A stretch of DNA of 64,000 nucleotides, from positions 124,001 to 188,000 of the forward strand of contig CAWBGK010000016.1 of the NCBI GenBank assembly GCA_963788305.1, in the 5' to 3' direction. The notes under the pieces are model-generated. The model had not been told where the DNA came from and did not search any database. It saw only the letters and a list, made by a program, of their open reading frames with translations. The number at the start of each line of letters is the position of its first letter. Positions within the stretch are counted from its first letter, which is position 1. Position numbers and translations under genes: made by a program. The stretch comes from UTCFX2 sp963788305. GTDB lineage: Bacteria; Chloroflexota; Anaerolineae; Anaerolineales; UBA4823. Below, in pieces: positions 37,063 through 45,065 of the stretch.

Positions 37063-37608
37063 CTAATTTATCGACTCGCTGAATTCCATCTCAGCCAGGA
37101 TGCTGTACAAAAGCTCTAATAATACATTCTTTACCGATTCCTTTTCGGTGGCCACACAAGAGAGCAGTTTAATTTTTGAATCAAGCCGAAGAGCAATCCG
37201 CATGTCACTCAAGTCCCAGGCATCCTCCCGGTCCTGTTTGTTGGCGGTGACAACATACGGGGTGGGGGCATACGCCCGGAACGTTTCCAGAATGCTTCGT
37301 GCTTCTCGAAACGTCTCAGGCCGGGTGCTGTCCACCATCACAACAAATCCCAACATCCCCTCGGATAAAATCTCCCACATGAAATCAAAACGTTTCTGAC
37401 CAGGCGTGCCAAACAAATACAGCACCAGGTCTTTGTCGACTCCAATCCTCCCAAAGTCCATCGCCACGGTCGTTGTGTTTTTTACTTTTTCGACATCCAG
37501 GCTAATTTTCCGTTCAGTTGCGACGACATCGATCTCACTCACGGAACGGATGAACTGCGTTTTCCCAGCGTTGAAAGGACCTGTTACGACCATCTTGACT
37601 GTTTGCAT
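37063..37608 (-). CDS. Small Ras-like GTPase (MglA/Gtr-type)
   Basis: The protein has 181 residues. P-loop VTGPFNAGKTQFIRSV, switch region with conserved Thr (KNTTTVAMDFGRI), FGTPGQKRFDFMWE replacing the usual DxxGQ, and ANKQD for guanine binding are all visible. It belongs to the bacterial ATP/GTP-binding proteins often encoded beside roadblock or DUF4388 proteins, where they control polarity or surface behaviour. No roadblock gene is present here; the DUF4388 gene is 36 bases upstream. A partner role with the two-component proteins downstream is inferred from the operon. Confidence 0.9.
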   Translation of the reverse strand: MQTVKMVVTGPFNAGKTQFIRSVSEIDVVATERKISLDVEKVKNTTTVAMDFGRIGVDKDLVLYLFGTPGQKRFDFMWEILSEGMLGFVVMVDSTRPETFREARSILETFRAYAPTPYVVTANKQDREDAWDLSDMRIALRLDSKIKLLSCVATEKESVKNVLLELLYSILAEMEFSESIN

Positions 37609-37644
37609 TGCTAGTATTCCTGGCTCTTTATTCTTTCAAACCAT

Positions 37645-38478
37645 TTAAATGGAGCGAATGCGCATGATCAGCCGATTTAACAGCGATTTCTTTTCTGCTG
37701 GGGCTTCTGGCCTCGAGTTTGATTGAAGAGGCAGTGGTCTGGATGGAAAAATTTGTCTCAGCCCCTCCGGGCGTGTGAGCTCGACAACACCTGCTTGCAG
37801 CAACGTGTACACAATCCGGCGGATCTCCATTTCCCCCAGGTTTGTTGCCTTCGCAATCTGGCGAATCGAATTTTTAGGGTCGATAAAAGATACGACCCGC
37901 CACTCTGCCTGGTTCAGGTTGAGTTTGCGGATGTTTGCCCCTGGCCTTTCAGCAAATTTCAGCGACATTTCGAGGTTTGGGATCTCGTCCTGAAGCCGCT
38001 CCCATTCTTGCAGCCGGCGTGAACCTTCGACAATGATGTTTTCCAACCCGAGCCGAACCGTGATCTTTCCCTCCGGAGGCATTGCGTCATTCTCGAAATG
38101 GAACAGTCCTTCTGCCCAGCCGAATAAGCGATTGACAATCCCGATGAAATAGGACTGCAAGCTGGTCAGGATATCCTGCTGGGAGAGGTAATTGGCATTA
38201 ATAAGCAGCAATCCTAATTCTTTGTCGCTCATTTTTGCGGTGCGTTCTTTGAGGGCTCGCCCCTGGTGAGCGGTCAGCTTTTGAGATCGGTAAAGAACCG
38301 CGACAAGGCCGTTGTCTTCCTGGCCAATCTGAGCATACGCCAGCTTGCCTTCCCGAAAGCTGAGCAGGACACGCTCGTCTGGTTTCTCCACGACCAGCGT
38401 GCCGGTTTTACGCGCCAGGTTAATCAGATTTAACAGCTGTGTGATCGTAAAATCGCGCAGGTTTCCCTTGAGTGCCAT
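37645..38478 (-). CDS. DUF4388 domain protein
   Basis: The protein has 277 residues. MALKGNLRDFTITQLLNLINLARKTG is the DUF4388 (PatA-like) opening, followed by LVVEKPDERVLLSFREGKLAYAQ. A helical middle part (SDKELGLLLINANYLSQQDIL, then LFGWAEGLFHFENDAMP) resembles type II secretion GspE N-terminal-like segments, and a winged-helix-like part follows (SIRQIAKATNLGEMEIRRIVYTLLQAGVVEL). These proteins are usually partners of small GTPases in signalling. It is the first gene of the eight-gene operon; a TATAAT element lies near 38541-38536 without a good -35. Confidence 0.85.
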   Translation of the reverse strand: MALKGNLRDFTITQLLNLINLARKTGTLVVEKPDERVLLSFREGKLAYAQIGQEDNGLVAVLYRSQKLTAHQGRALKERTAKMSDKELGLLLINANYLSQQDILTSLQSYFIGIVNRLFGWAEGLFHFENDAMPPEGKITVRLGLENIIVEGSRRLQEWERLQDEIPNLEMSLKFAERPGANIRKLNLNQAEWRVVSFIDPKNSIRQIAKATNLGEMEIRRIVYTLLQAGVVELTRPEGLRQIFPSRPLPLQSNSRPEAPAEKKSLLNRLIMRIRSI

Positions 38479-38606
38479 ATGGTTCTCTTATATGCATGCT
38501 GAAACCGGATTGTAAAGAGAATTGCTGAATGGATTATACTTGCCAGGACATTTGTAAGACCCTACAACTTAGTTAGCTTGGTTACGCTGAGAAATCCACA
38601 GCTGAA

Positions 38607-38632
38607 CAATAACACAGCTGAACTTCGCGGCT
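38607..38632 (+). repeat. Left 26-bp direct repeat flanking the insertion sequence
   Basis: This 26-base stretch, starting CAATAACACAGCTG, is repeated exactly at 40164-40189. The pair flanks the transposase unit and is best read as a long target duplication, as known for the IS1202 group (27 bp). Confidence 0.85.
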
Positions 38633-40171
38633 GTCATTGATCAGCAATTCTGTCACCCTAATTGATCAGCAAAAATGTCATCTTGACCTCAGCCGATAGC
38701 CAAGTATAATCGGCAATACCCCAAAGGAAGGCGAGCCAGAGATGATTTTTAACTCTGCTCGTCTTTTCATTCTGCCACCTGTGATGGATCTGAGATCTTC
38801 TCAAGGCGTTTATCCTTAAACCGCCGCCAGGGGTGATCGGGCGAAGGCTTGGAACCCAATGGCTTTTTAGGCTGCTTCTTCGGCTCAGCCTGCGATGCCG
38901 GCGTGCTAGCTGTTTGACCCGGGGCGGGCGAGAATTTTTTCATACGCAAAGGGCCATTTGCATCCGGGTCGAAGATAGCCAGGCGTTGATTCTGATAGCG
39001 CACTTCCAGCCGACCATCCAGGTGTTGGCGCACTTCGACACGTTTGTGTGCATAGCTGCTGTTTTGGTGGCCAGGAGGTATTTGTAAGCGCTGGCCATCG
39101 AAGGGGAGGGTATTGTCATTGCTAACGGTGCGTATATGTTTGAAGCAGAAGAAGTCTTCTAGTTGGCGGTGCATTGGCCAAGGCAGGTAAGCTGTTTCAG
39201 GCTGCGCCGGCTCTACCCGGAAGCGCTGGTTGAATTTGGGTAAGTAATGGATCAGCACCTGATTGGCTTGTTCTTGGTTGCATGCTCCGGCTTTGCGCAG
39301 GGCTTTTACCAGACGGTCCTGGAGGGTACCCCACAGCCGTTCTACTCGGCCCTTGGCCTGGGGGCTGCGAGCAGCGATCAACTCGATCCCTAATTCGTCC
39401 GCCAGCCTGCCAAACTGGCTCTTGGGCTCTTCCCCGTCTAGTTCCTGCTCGATGGTTGCCTTCGCTGAGCTCTGGAAGATCGAATGACGGTCGGCGTAGA
39501 TCGCCGCCGGGATGCCTTGTTGTTGGCAAATGCTCCGCAGCCCAAGAAAATACCCCGCCGCATCTTCTTGTTCACGAAACACTGCTCCCAGTAACTCACC
39601 GGTGGCATCATCGATGTAGCCGATCAGGGTCAGGTATGGCCCACGACCTTCCAGCCAGTCATGCCGGCTGCCATCGGTCTGTAGCAGCATCCCGACCTTT
39701 TCCTTGCGCTCCCTCCAGCTCCGGTGGCGTGGCGCTCGTCGCTTGCGCGGGCTTTTTTGCCCTGCTTCCCGCCGGATGCGACGTACGGTGCAGCGTGAAA
39801 GAACCAGCTCGTGCTCTTCCGCCAATTCTTCCGTGAAGTGGCTGTCGTTGTAATCTCGATACTCCTTTTCCGACAGCTCCTGGATTTTCTTGCGCACCTC
39901 TTCGCACACCCGGTTATGTGGTGCTCGGCCGCGGTTCCCGTGTGCCAGCCCCGCTGCCCCTGCTCCGCGATACTTCACCATCAGCCTCCGTACTTGCCGC
40001 AGGGACAAACCCAACCGCTGGGCGGCTCCTCGGCCGCTGAGTTTCTTCTCTTCGACCTGCTGTAGCACATACACTCGCTTGATTTCGTCCATGCTCAATG
40101 TCACTCTTTCGCTCATAGGGTGACATTTTCGCTGATCAGTTGCCTGGTGTCAATTTCGCTGATCAATAACA
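38632..40171 (-). mobile_element. ISNCY-family (IS1202-like) insertion sequence
   Basis: The element carries one transposase gene between imperfect terminal inverted repeats. The left end TGTCATTGATCAGC (38632 on) matches the reverse complement of the right end, TGTTATTGATCAGC (40171 back). A second TGATCAGC-AAAATGTCA block occurs about 35 bases inside both ends. Exact 26-bp direct repeats lie at the boundaries. Because seven bases could belong to either the tip or the repeat, the borders are uncertain by 1-8 bases. Length is about 1.54 kb. It lies between the signalling operon and the tRNA-Asn promoter and interrupts no gene. Confidence 0.8.
38767..40116 (-). CDS. ISNCY-family transposase with DDE integrase core
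   Basis: The 449-residue protein starts with a helix-turn-helix, GAAQRLGLSLRQVRRLMVKYR (~30-50), and a second DNA-binding part. The catalytic core reads LLQTDGSRHDWLEGRGP (first Asp), IYADRHSIF (second Asp) and GRVERLWGTLQDRLVKALR (Glu). The C-terminal third carries the typical beta-barrel (NDNTLPFDGQRLQIPPG) and a basic tail. The frame is intact, so the element may be active. Confidence 0.93.
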   Translation of the reverse strand: MSERVTLSMDEIKRVYVLQQVEEKKLSGRGAAQRLGLSLRQVRRLMVKYRGAGAAGLAHGNRGRAPHNRVCEEVRKKIQELSEKEYRDYNDSHFTEELAEEHELVLSRCTVRRIRREAGQKSPRKRRAPRHRSWRERKEKVGMLLQTDGSRHDWLEGRGPYLTLIGYIDDATGELLGAVFREQEDAAGYFLGLRSICQQQGIPAAIYADRHSIFQSSAKATIEQELDGEEPKSQFGRLADELGIELIAARSPQAKGRVERLWGTLQDRLVKALRKAGACNQEQANQVLIHYLPKFNQRFRVEPAQPETAYLPWPMHRQLEDFFCFKHIRTVSNDNTLPFDGQRLQIPPGHQNSSYAHKRVEVRQHLDGRLEVRYQNQRLAIFDPDANGPLRMKKFSPAPGQTASTPASQAEPKKQPKKPLGSKPSPDHPWRRFKDKRLEKISDPSQVAE

Positions 40172-40189
40172 CAGCTGAACTTCGCGGCT
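40164..40189 (+). repeat. Right 26-bp direct repeat flanking the insertion sequence
   Basis: Identical to 38607-38632. Its last base is the first T of the tRNA-Asn promoter -35 box, so the element inserted directly upstream of that promoter without removing it. Confidence 0.85.
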
Positions 40190-40217
40190 TGACACCTGCA
40201 TGGGGAGCGTTTATAAT
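40189..40217 (+). promoter_or_regulatory. Promoter of tRNA-Asn
   Basis: TTGACA (40189-40194), 17-base spacer and TATAAT (40212-40217): a perfect sigma-70 consensus. Transcription would start near 40224, 20 bases before the tRNA. Confidence 0.9.
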
Positions 40218-40243
40218 GCCCTTCGCCAACTGAATAGGCCCAA

Positions 40244-40316
40244 TCCTCGATAGCTCAATAGGCAGAGCGGGCGGCTGTTAACCGCTAGGTTCCAGGTTCG
40301 AGTCCTGGTCGAGGAG
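40244..40316 (+). tRNA. tRNA-Asn (anticodon GTT)
   Basis: Acceptor TCCTCGA (40244-40250) pairs with TCGAGGA (40309-40315), with discriminator G 40316. The D arm has AGCTCAATAGGCAGAGC, the anticodon loop CTGTTAA, and the T arm CAGGTTCGAGTCCTG. It is 73 nt with no encoded CCA. An integrase gene and the prophage follow directly, so its 3' part is the likely attachment site. Confidence 0.97.
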
Positions 40317-40328
40317 CAGAATCAGAAC

Positions 40329-40374
40329 CAGAGACCGCAAGGTACAGTAAAAACAGGTACCCGCCCGGTCTCTG
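40329..40374 (+). terminator. Two-step hairpin after tRNA-Asn
   Basis: CAGAGACCG (40329-40337) pairs with CGGTCTCTG (40366-40374), and inside it GGTAC (40341-40345) pairs with GTACC (40357-40361). The T run after it is weak (ATTGCTTT). It could end the tRNA transcript or be part of the attachment site arm region bound by the integrase. Confidence 0.5.
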
Positions 40375-40454
40375 ATTGCTTTAAATAGGATAGACTGCAA
40401 GGTTTTCAGGCAAACTCAGACCGCACGGTTTTTTCATTATAAAAAGGAGGCAAA

Positions 40455-41444
40455 ATGGTCAAATCCAGGCGAGTCTATCCAAATCTATCTCGTGCCATCG
40501 AGGGATTCTTCATCGAGAAACGAGGTCAAGGCCGATCAGAAGATACGCTCCATGAATACAACACGACGATGAAGCGGTTCGTGGAATTTACTGGGGATCC
40601 TCCGATCAACAGCATAACGGCCAAGACGATCATCGACTTCTTCATTTACCTGGAGAAGTTCAGATACAGCCGAGATCGCACAGGTAAATCCGGAATTTTA
40701 AAACCGCTGTCTCCGAAGACAATCTTCAATTATAAGCAGGGCCTGTCATCTTTCTTTTCTTTCTTGAGTGAAGAGTACGGACTGGAAAAACCAAAGATGC
40801 CCAGGAGAAGCAAGAATGAAAAGCCAGTTATGCCGTTCACAACAGATGAAGTGCTCACTATCTTAAAGGCCTGCGACTACTCATTAACGGAGCCGAGCAA
40901 CCAAATCGCCTACAAATCAACGAGGAGAACCAGGCTGCGAGACAAGGCGATCATCATGTTCCTGTTTGATACAGGCGTCCGTGCATCTGAGCTTTGCAAC
41001 ATCCGCTTCAGAGATGTTGACTTCGATAACAGCAGGGTAACAATAACAGGCAAAGGGAAGAAACAGAGGATCATACAGTTTGGTAGAAATGCAACTCGGC
41101 AGTTGTGGAAATATCACTCGGCTCGGTTTCCTGACGTACGTCCTCTCCCAGATGATTTCTTATTTGCCGACGATGAGAACTTGAGACCGATGAACAGAGA
41201 CAGTTTGAGACAGCTGATCAGCGGCATCGGGGAGAAGGCCGGTGTGAAGAATGCACACCCACATAGATTTAGACATACGTTTGCTGTTGAGTTTCTTAGA
41301 AACGGCGGGAACGTGTACCAACTGCAGGACCTGCTGGGCCACACAACTTTAGAAATGTGCAGGAGATACGTCACGCTTGCGACTAATGACTTGAAAGAGA
41401 TCCACCGCAGAGCAAGTCCGGGTGACCACCTGCTAAGTTGGTAA
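40455..41444 (+). CDS. int: Tyrosine recombinase (prophage integrase)
   Basis: The 329-residue protein has an N-terminal SAM-like core-binding domain (SRAIEGFFIEKRGQGRSEDTL) and a C-terminal catalytic domain. The catalytic set is visible: Arg in DTGVRASELCNI, Lys in TGKGKKQRII, HPHRFRHTFAVEFL (His-x-x-Arg), LLGHTTLEM (His) and Tyr in CRRYV. A strong AAAGGAGG precedes ATG 40455. It lies 140 bases after tRNA-Asn, pointing inward, and should integrate and excise the phage at that tRNA. It converges with the late operon and is closed by a terminator. Confidence 0.95.
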   Translation: MVKSRRVYPNLSRAIEGFFIEKRGQGRSEDTLHEYNTTMKRFVEFTGDPPINSITAKTIIDFFIYLEKFRYSRDRTGKSGILKPLSPKTIFNYKQGLSSFFSFLSEEYGLEKPKMPRRSKNEKPVMPFTTDEVLTILKACDYSLTEPSNQIAYKSTRRTRLRDKAIIMFLFDTGVRASELCNIRFRDVDFDNSRVTITGKGKKQRIIQFGRNATRQLWKYHSARFPDVRPLPDDFLFADDENLRPMNRDSLRQLISGIGEKAGVKNAHPHRFRHTFAVEFLRNGGNVYQLQDLLGHTTLEMCRRYVTLATNDLKEIHRRASPGDHLLSW

Positions 41445-41452
41445 CAAACAAG

Positions 41453-41477
41453 AGGGCCGTCCTGTCATGGGGCGGCC
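41453..41477 (+). terminator. Terminator of the integrase gene
   Basis: GAGGGCCGTCC pairs with GGGGCGGCCC, followed by TTTTTTTAT (41478-41486). It separates the integrase from the convergent endolysin gene. Confidence 0.85.
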
Positions 41478-41487
41478 CTTTTTTTAT

Positions 41488-42234
41488 TTAAGCAACTTCT
41501 TCCAGCCACTGCACCCCGTTAAAGTATGCGGCGGCCCACCCGATCCGGTTGCTGCTTTTATTCCGAACAGCGTACCAGATGTTGCCTAGGTTGTCGGCAT
41601 GAGCGCCGTAAGCTTCCCACGACTCACCCAGCTTTACGTCGCCAAGGTCTCTTGCTACTACCGTAGGCAGCTCTCTCAGGTTAACCCACTTGTTGACCGC
41701 ACTGGTAGGCCTCACCATGACGGGCACTGGGAAGTCAGGTATCTCGAATACTCCAGGCATAGGGATTATCTCCGATCCATCCAGCGGAACGAGCGCCGCA
41801 GGATCATTTGTAAGTTGAAAACCGTTGATTGGGTTCAGCGGGTCCAGGTTCTGCCACTTGTCGTTTCTAAACAGCCACGTCTCCCAATGGACATGGGTTC
41901 CGGTTGAGTTCCCGGTGCTGTCCATCGTGCCCAAATAGGTGGACGGCTGGACGATGTCGCCGACCTTAACAGCCAGGTTCTTCAAGTGCGCCACCCGGGT
42001 GCGCAGTACACTCCGCGTACGCAATCAGGATCGGTGTAGCCGTATCCCTGAGTAGCTCATCATGGACTGCAGTACCCTGCCGTCAAACTGATCTGGTCGA
42101 AGCGGCTGTTCCTGCCCGGCCAGGTCCACTCCGGCATATTCACGATTGTAGCCAGGGCGTCTCAGGTGCTGCTCCCAGGTACTTGAAATCCAAACAGTCG
42201 ATCTCTCGCACGGCCATAATAAATTAACCATCAT
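41488..42234 (-). CDS. M23-type peptidoglycan endopeptidase (endolysin) with SH3-like tail, two frameshifts
   Basis: Three frames, changing near 42045 and 42005, read as one protein of about 248 residues: YAGVDLAGQEQP, DGRVLQSMMSYSG, VAHLKNLAVKVGDIVQPSTYLGTMDSTGNSTGTHVHWE. This is the LytM/M23 core with the HxH motif. The C-terminal ~90 residues (VNLRELPTVVARDLGDVKLGES) look like a bacterial SH3 cell-wall-binding domain. The position where M23 enzymes have the first zinc-ligand His (HxGxD) is Tyr here (YAGVD). It cleaves peptide cross-links to release phage. Its start overlaps the upstream gene by four bases. Last gene of the late region. Confidence 0.8.
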
Positions 42235-42590
42235 TGTTCCCCCTTTTCATTGACTATCTTTATACCAACTGCACAGATGGTCTCTGATCTTCCTTTGGGT
42301 GCGTTAAACACAGCCAGTGTATCGCTCAGGTTTCTCTGAACCTTCCCATCTTCCAGCAGCTTGACTCCTTTAAGGTCTGCCACCTGATAGACAATTACAT
42401 ATAAGCTGTCCATTGATCCCTCCCGTTTAACATCTTCGGGGGCAAACAGACTGAGGATGCAGGTCGTGGTAAACAATAAGACCAGAATCAATCCAAACTC
42501 GGTCTCAATATCCAAGAAGATGCTGGCAAAGATATACAGAATGAAGCAGGTGAAGAGCCCCACTATGGAAAGACGAAACAGCATGTTCAT
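42231..42590 (-). CDS. Small phage membrane protein
   Basis: The 119-residue protein has two hydrophobic segments at the N-terminus (LSIVGLFTCFILYIFASIF, LILVLLFTTTCILSLF) and a soluble C-terminal part (LYVIVYQVADLKGVKLLEDG). It directly precedes the endolysin gene and overlaps it, so it could be a second holin or an antiholin-like regulator, but no family is recognised. Confidence 0.65.
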   Translation of the reverse strand: MNMLFRLSIVGLFTCFILYIFASIFLDIETEFGLILVLLFTTTCILSLFAPEDVKREGSMDSLYVIVYQVADLKGVKLLEDGKVQRNLSDTLAVFNAPKGRSETICAVGIKIVNEKGEQ

Positions 42591-42600
42591 ATAACCCCCA

Positions 42601-42987
42601 CTACATAATAAACACAGCCTGTGGAAAATACTCCATCAGCGTACTGCACACATCAGAGTGATTCTTTACGGGAAGGTAGGGGAAGTAAACCAGGGGCTCG
42701 CCAAAGGCCCGCCAGACGATCTCCACCTTCTCCAGGCACACATCAAGCTCTTCCCAGTTATCGCCTACGAGCAGGTTGCAGATGTACAGACCAAAACCGA
42801 CCTGGGCAAGCTGGATATCCCCGACCCCGATGCGCCCGTTTTCGATTGCATCCACGCACCGCTCGGCAACCTTCGGCCAGCGCATCCTGATCTCATAAAA
42901 GCCATTGCCGTTCTCGGCCTCACTCAGGTTGCTCGGCCAGACGATGATCCCGTTCTCTATGTCAGAGATGCCCTTGGACACGATCAT
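42601..42987 (-). CDS. Phage protein of unknown function
   Basis: The product has 128 residues, is soluble and weakly acidic, with several Trp (VWPSNLSEAENGNGFYEIRM, ENGRIGVGDIQLAQVGFGLYIC). Its start overlaps the stop of the 79-residue gene upstream (ATGA). I recognise no family. It is part of the small-gene cluster between the metallophosphoesterase and endolysin. Confidence 0.65.
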   Translation of the reverse strand: MIVSKGISDIENGIIVWPSNLSEAENGNGFYEIRMRWPKVAERCVDAIENGRIGVGDIQLAQVGFGLYICNLLVGDNWEELDVCLEKVEIVWRAFGEPLVYFPYLPVKNHSDVCSTLMEYFPQAVFIM

Positions 42988-43223
42988 TTTGATCTCTTCT
43001 CCAGGCTGACGGAGCGTCGCTTAAGCCTGGCGTCCAGGTCATCCTTCACCAGGACGATAAAACTTCCGCTGTCGCTTGCTATCTCATACTCTTCTTCGTC
43101 CTGCAGGCGCAGAACTTCCTGGATGATGGCATCCGGATGGGCATACTGTCTTGTGATCACCCCCGTGCGTGTTGCTGTTTTTAAAACACATTGAACCAGA
43201 TCGGCTGTTGCTCGGGTATGCAT
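42984..43223 (-). CDS. Small phage protein, 79 residues
   Basis: The product is soluble: MHTRATADLVQCVLKTATRT, HPDAIIQEVLRLQDEEEYEI, IVLVKDDLDARLKRRSVSL. AGGAGG lies just upstream of ATG 43223, nine bases after the DUF4326 stop. It overlaps the next gene by four bases. No family is recognised. Confidence 0.65.
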   Translation of the reverse strand: MHTRATADLVQCVLKTATRTGVITRQYAHPDAIIQEVLRLQDEEEYEIASDSGSFIVLVKDDLDARLKRRSVSLEKRSK

Positions 43224-43231
43224 TGTTCCTC

Positions 43232-43619
43232 CTAGAATGGAAGTACTCCGTCTTCGTCGACAACCACTGTCTTGGTCACTCCCAGAAAGGCAAGCTGTTC
43301 AACAAGCTCCTTCAAAGCAGTGCCGTGGCAGGAAAGGGGAAGGCAGTTGCAGGCCAGGACAGTGTGCTCCCCACGCAGCTCCCTGCGCACCAACTCATAA
43401 ACCGCCAGCCTGGTCGGCTCATGGTTTTCGATGCGGGTCAGGATCCATTCCTTATAGAGCGAGATCGCCTCAGCAGGGGATGACGCCTTATACTGCTTTG
43501 GGGTGCCGACAAGGTGGGAAAACGGATTGCTGAGGGGGGCGAACTCCTGAATCGCTGTCCCTCCCGATGTAGATCCCCCTGCCTCGATAGCCTGAAACAT
43601 TTACAACTTCGATGGTCAT
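43232..43619 (-). CDS. DUF4326 domain protein, one frameshift
   Basis: Starting at ATG 43619 (GGAG just upstream) the frame reads MTIEVVNVSGYRGRGIYIGR, the DUF4326 opening. After a frame change at a run of six G/C (43533-43538) it continues FAPLSNPFSH, EAISLYKEWIL and LACNCLPLSCHGTALKELV, with the conserved Cys-x-Cys-x4-Cys-His. Total about 128 residues. The shorter ATG at 43600 would lose the conserved N-terminus. The family is common in phages; function unknown, possibly metal binding. Confidence 0.78.
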
Positions 43620-43631
43620 TCTCTCTCCAGA

Positions 43632-45032
43632 TCAATACAGCAGGTTATCGGTGTGCTTACAAAGATCTTCAACGTAGCTTTTCCCTTCAAGTACCTGCCC
43701 CTGATAGATTGCCTGTCCGCCTGAAATCCCGACATGCTCAATTGCAGGCTGGGTTTTCCCGGAATGGTGAACGATGCCGAAACCCTGGCTCCAACGCTGT
43801 CTGGCCTTAATGCCTGGGACCACGCCGTCCATCCTCCCCAGAAATCCAGAGCAGTAGGCGTTGACCACCCTCGCCCCACGCCCGGTGTAAATCGTGCGGG
43901 TGGCGACATCGAAGCGGTGGATATGCCCGAATATGATCGTGACATCCGAGTCGCTGATCGTCCGCTCGGCGCTCAGGCTGGTTCCGTGAACTGCGATTAG
44001 GTTTTCGTCGAGCTCCACCATCCCATCCGGGTAGCCGCCGACCCAGGTGATGTTCAAATCCGACAGGCCTAGCAGCTTAGGGATGCTCCAGGCAGAGTAG
44101 TCAAGCTCCACTCCAACCGGGCGCAGATGGTAGGCCTGTGGGATGTGCTTGATCATCATGTCCGTCTGGCGTTCTTCGTGGTTGCCCTCTATATAATAGA
44201 AATCTGCATCTGGCTGGCGTGTGCGGAGCTGCCATAAAATCCAGGCAAGCTCTTCAAGTGCGGGCTGAGTGTTCTGCTCGTACTCAGGGGAGCGCAAGAA
44301 CTTATCCGACCAGTCTGCCATGTCCAGGGCGTCGCCTAACAGGACGACGTTATCAAACTCCGTATGCTCTGCGATCTGCAGGACGAGATCGATTGCCAGG
44401 CGGTCATGAAATGGGTCAAGTCTTCCATTCCGCAAGGATTTAAATCCGACGTGCATATCAGGTATGATCAGGCTCTTCTTGATTGCATTTGCTTTTGGAG
44501 TTCCCACGTGGGAAATAAGTGATGGGGTAAATACGACCGGGCGGATGACAGGCTCAACGGCAACAGGTTCTTTACGGATGAGCCAGGCTTTGATCTGATA
44601 CAGCGTTGTCGTCTTGATCTCTCCGGTGTCCTCGATCACCCCTTCCTGGATGGCCCCGTCCACCCACTGGAGTGACTTCTTCTCATCCTTGCGGTAGCCT
44701 TCCCAGGTATTGGCGATCCAGTGGTCGACTTCCCAGACCTCTCTGTCCACACCGCAGGCGTCGAGCAGCTCTTCCAGCGTGGTGATCCGCTCAGACATGC
44801 AGGATACGTCCATGTTGTTTATGTCTTCAGAATGGACTGAATACTTGTCCTTCTCTTCGGGCTCACAGACCCCTTCCTCGGCCATCTTGCGCATCTCCTG
44901 CAGACGCCGGTTCAGGGAAATCGGGTTCATGTCATATTCAACAGCGAGCACGCCGACGTCAACAGCGTCTGTGTATCTTCGTTTGTAAAGCTCTGATCTC
45001 TGTGCGTCTCTAAGCTCAGACCATCCAGGCAT
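43632..45032 (-). CDS. Phage metallophosphoesterase (calcineurin-like) with N-terminal DNA-binding-like part
   Basis: The 466-residue protein has a complete metallophosphatase set from ~170 on: SLIIPDMHVGFK, NVVLLGDALDMADW, FYYIEGNHEERQ, LIAVHGTS and TIIFGHIHRFD. The first 150 residues contain helix-turn-helix-like segments (VGVLAVEYDMNPISLNRRLQEM and DTGEIKTTTLYQIKAWLI). Such fusion phosphoesterases are frequent in siphophages and may act on DNA or nucleotides. It is the first gene after the promoter at 45091-45119. Confidence 0.87.
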   Translation of the reverse strand: MPGWSELRDAQRSELYKRRYTDAVDVGVLAVEYDMNPISLNRRLQEMRKMAEEGVCEPEEKDKYSVHSEDINNMDVSCMSERITTLEELLDACGVDREVWEVDHWIANTWEGYRKDEKKSLQWVDGAIQEGVIEDTGEIKTTTLYQIKAWLIRKEPVAVEPVIRPVVFTPSLISHVGTPKANAIKKSLIIPDMHVGFKSLRNGRLDPFHDRLAIDLVLQIAEHTEFDNVVLLGDALDMADWSDKFLRSPEYEQNTQPALEELAWILWQLRTRQPDADFYYIEGNHEERQTDMMIKHIPQAYHLRPVGVELDYSAWSIPKLLGLSDLNITWVGGYPDGMVELDENLIAVHGTSLSAERTISDSDVTIIFGHIHRFDVATRTIYTGRGARVVNAYCSGFLGRMDGVVPGIKARQRWSQGFGIVHHSGKTQPAIEHVGISGGQAIYQGQVLEGKSYVEDLCKHTDNLLY

Positions 45033-45065
45033 AAGTCGTCCTAATTTATATAGCAGGTTTTATAT

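Noticed and set aside
39197..39907. Long ORFs on both strands inside the transposase gene
   Set aside because: They lack start signals and family motifs, and the transposase frame with its complete DDE set accounts for the region.
38607..40189. 26-bp direct repeats as prophage attachment sites
   Set aside because: They flank only the insertion sequence exactly and lie outside the tRNA gene; IS target duplication explains them better.
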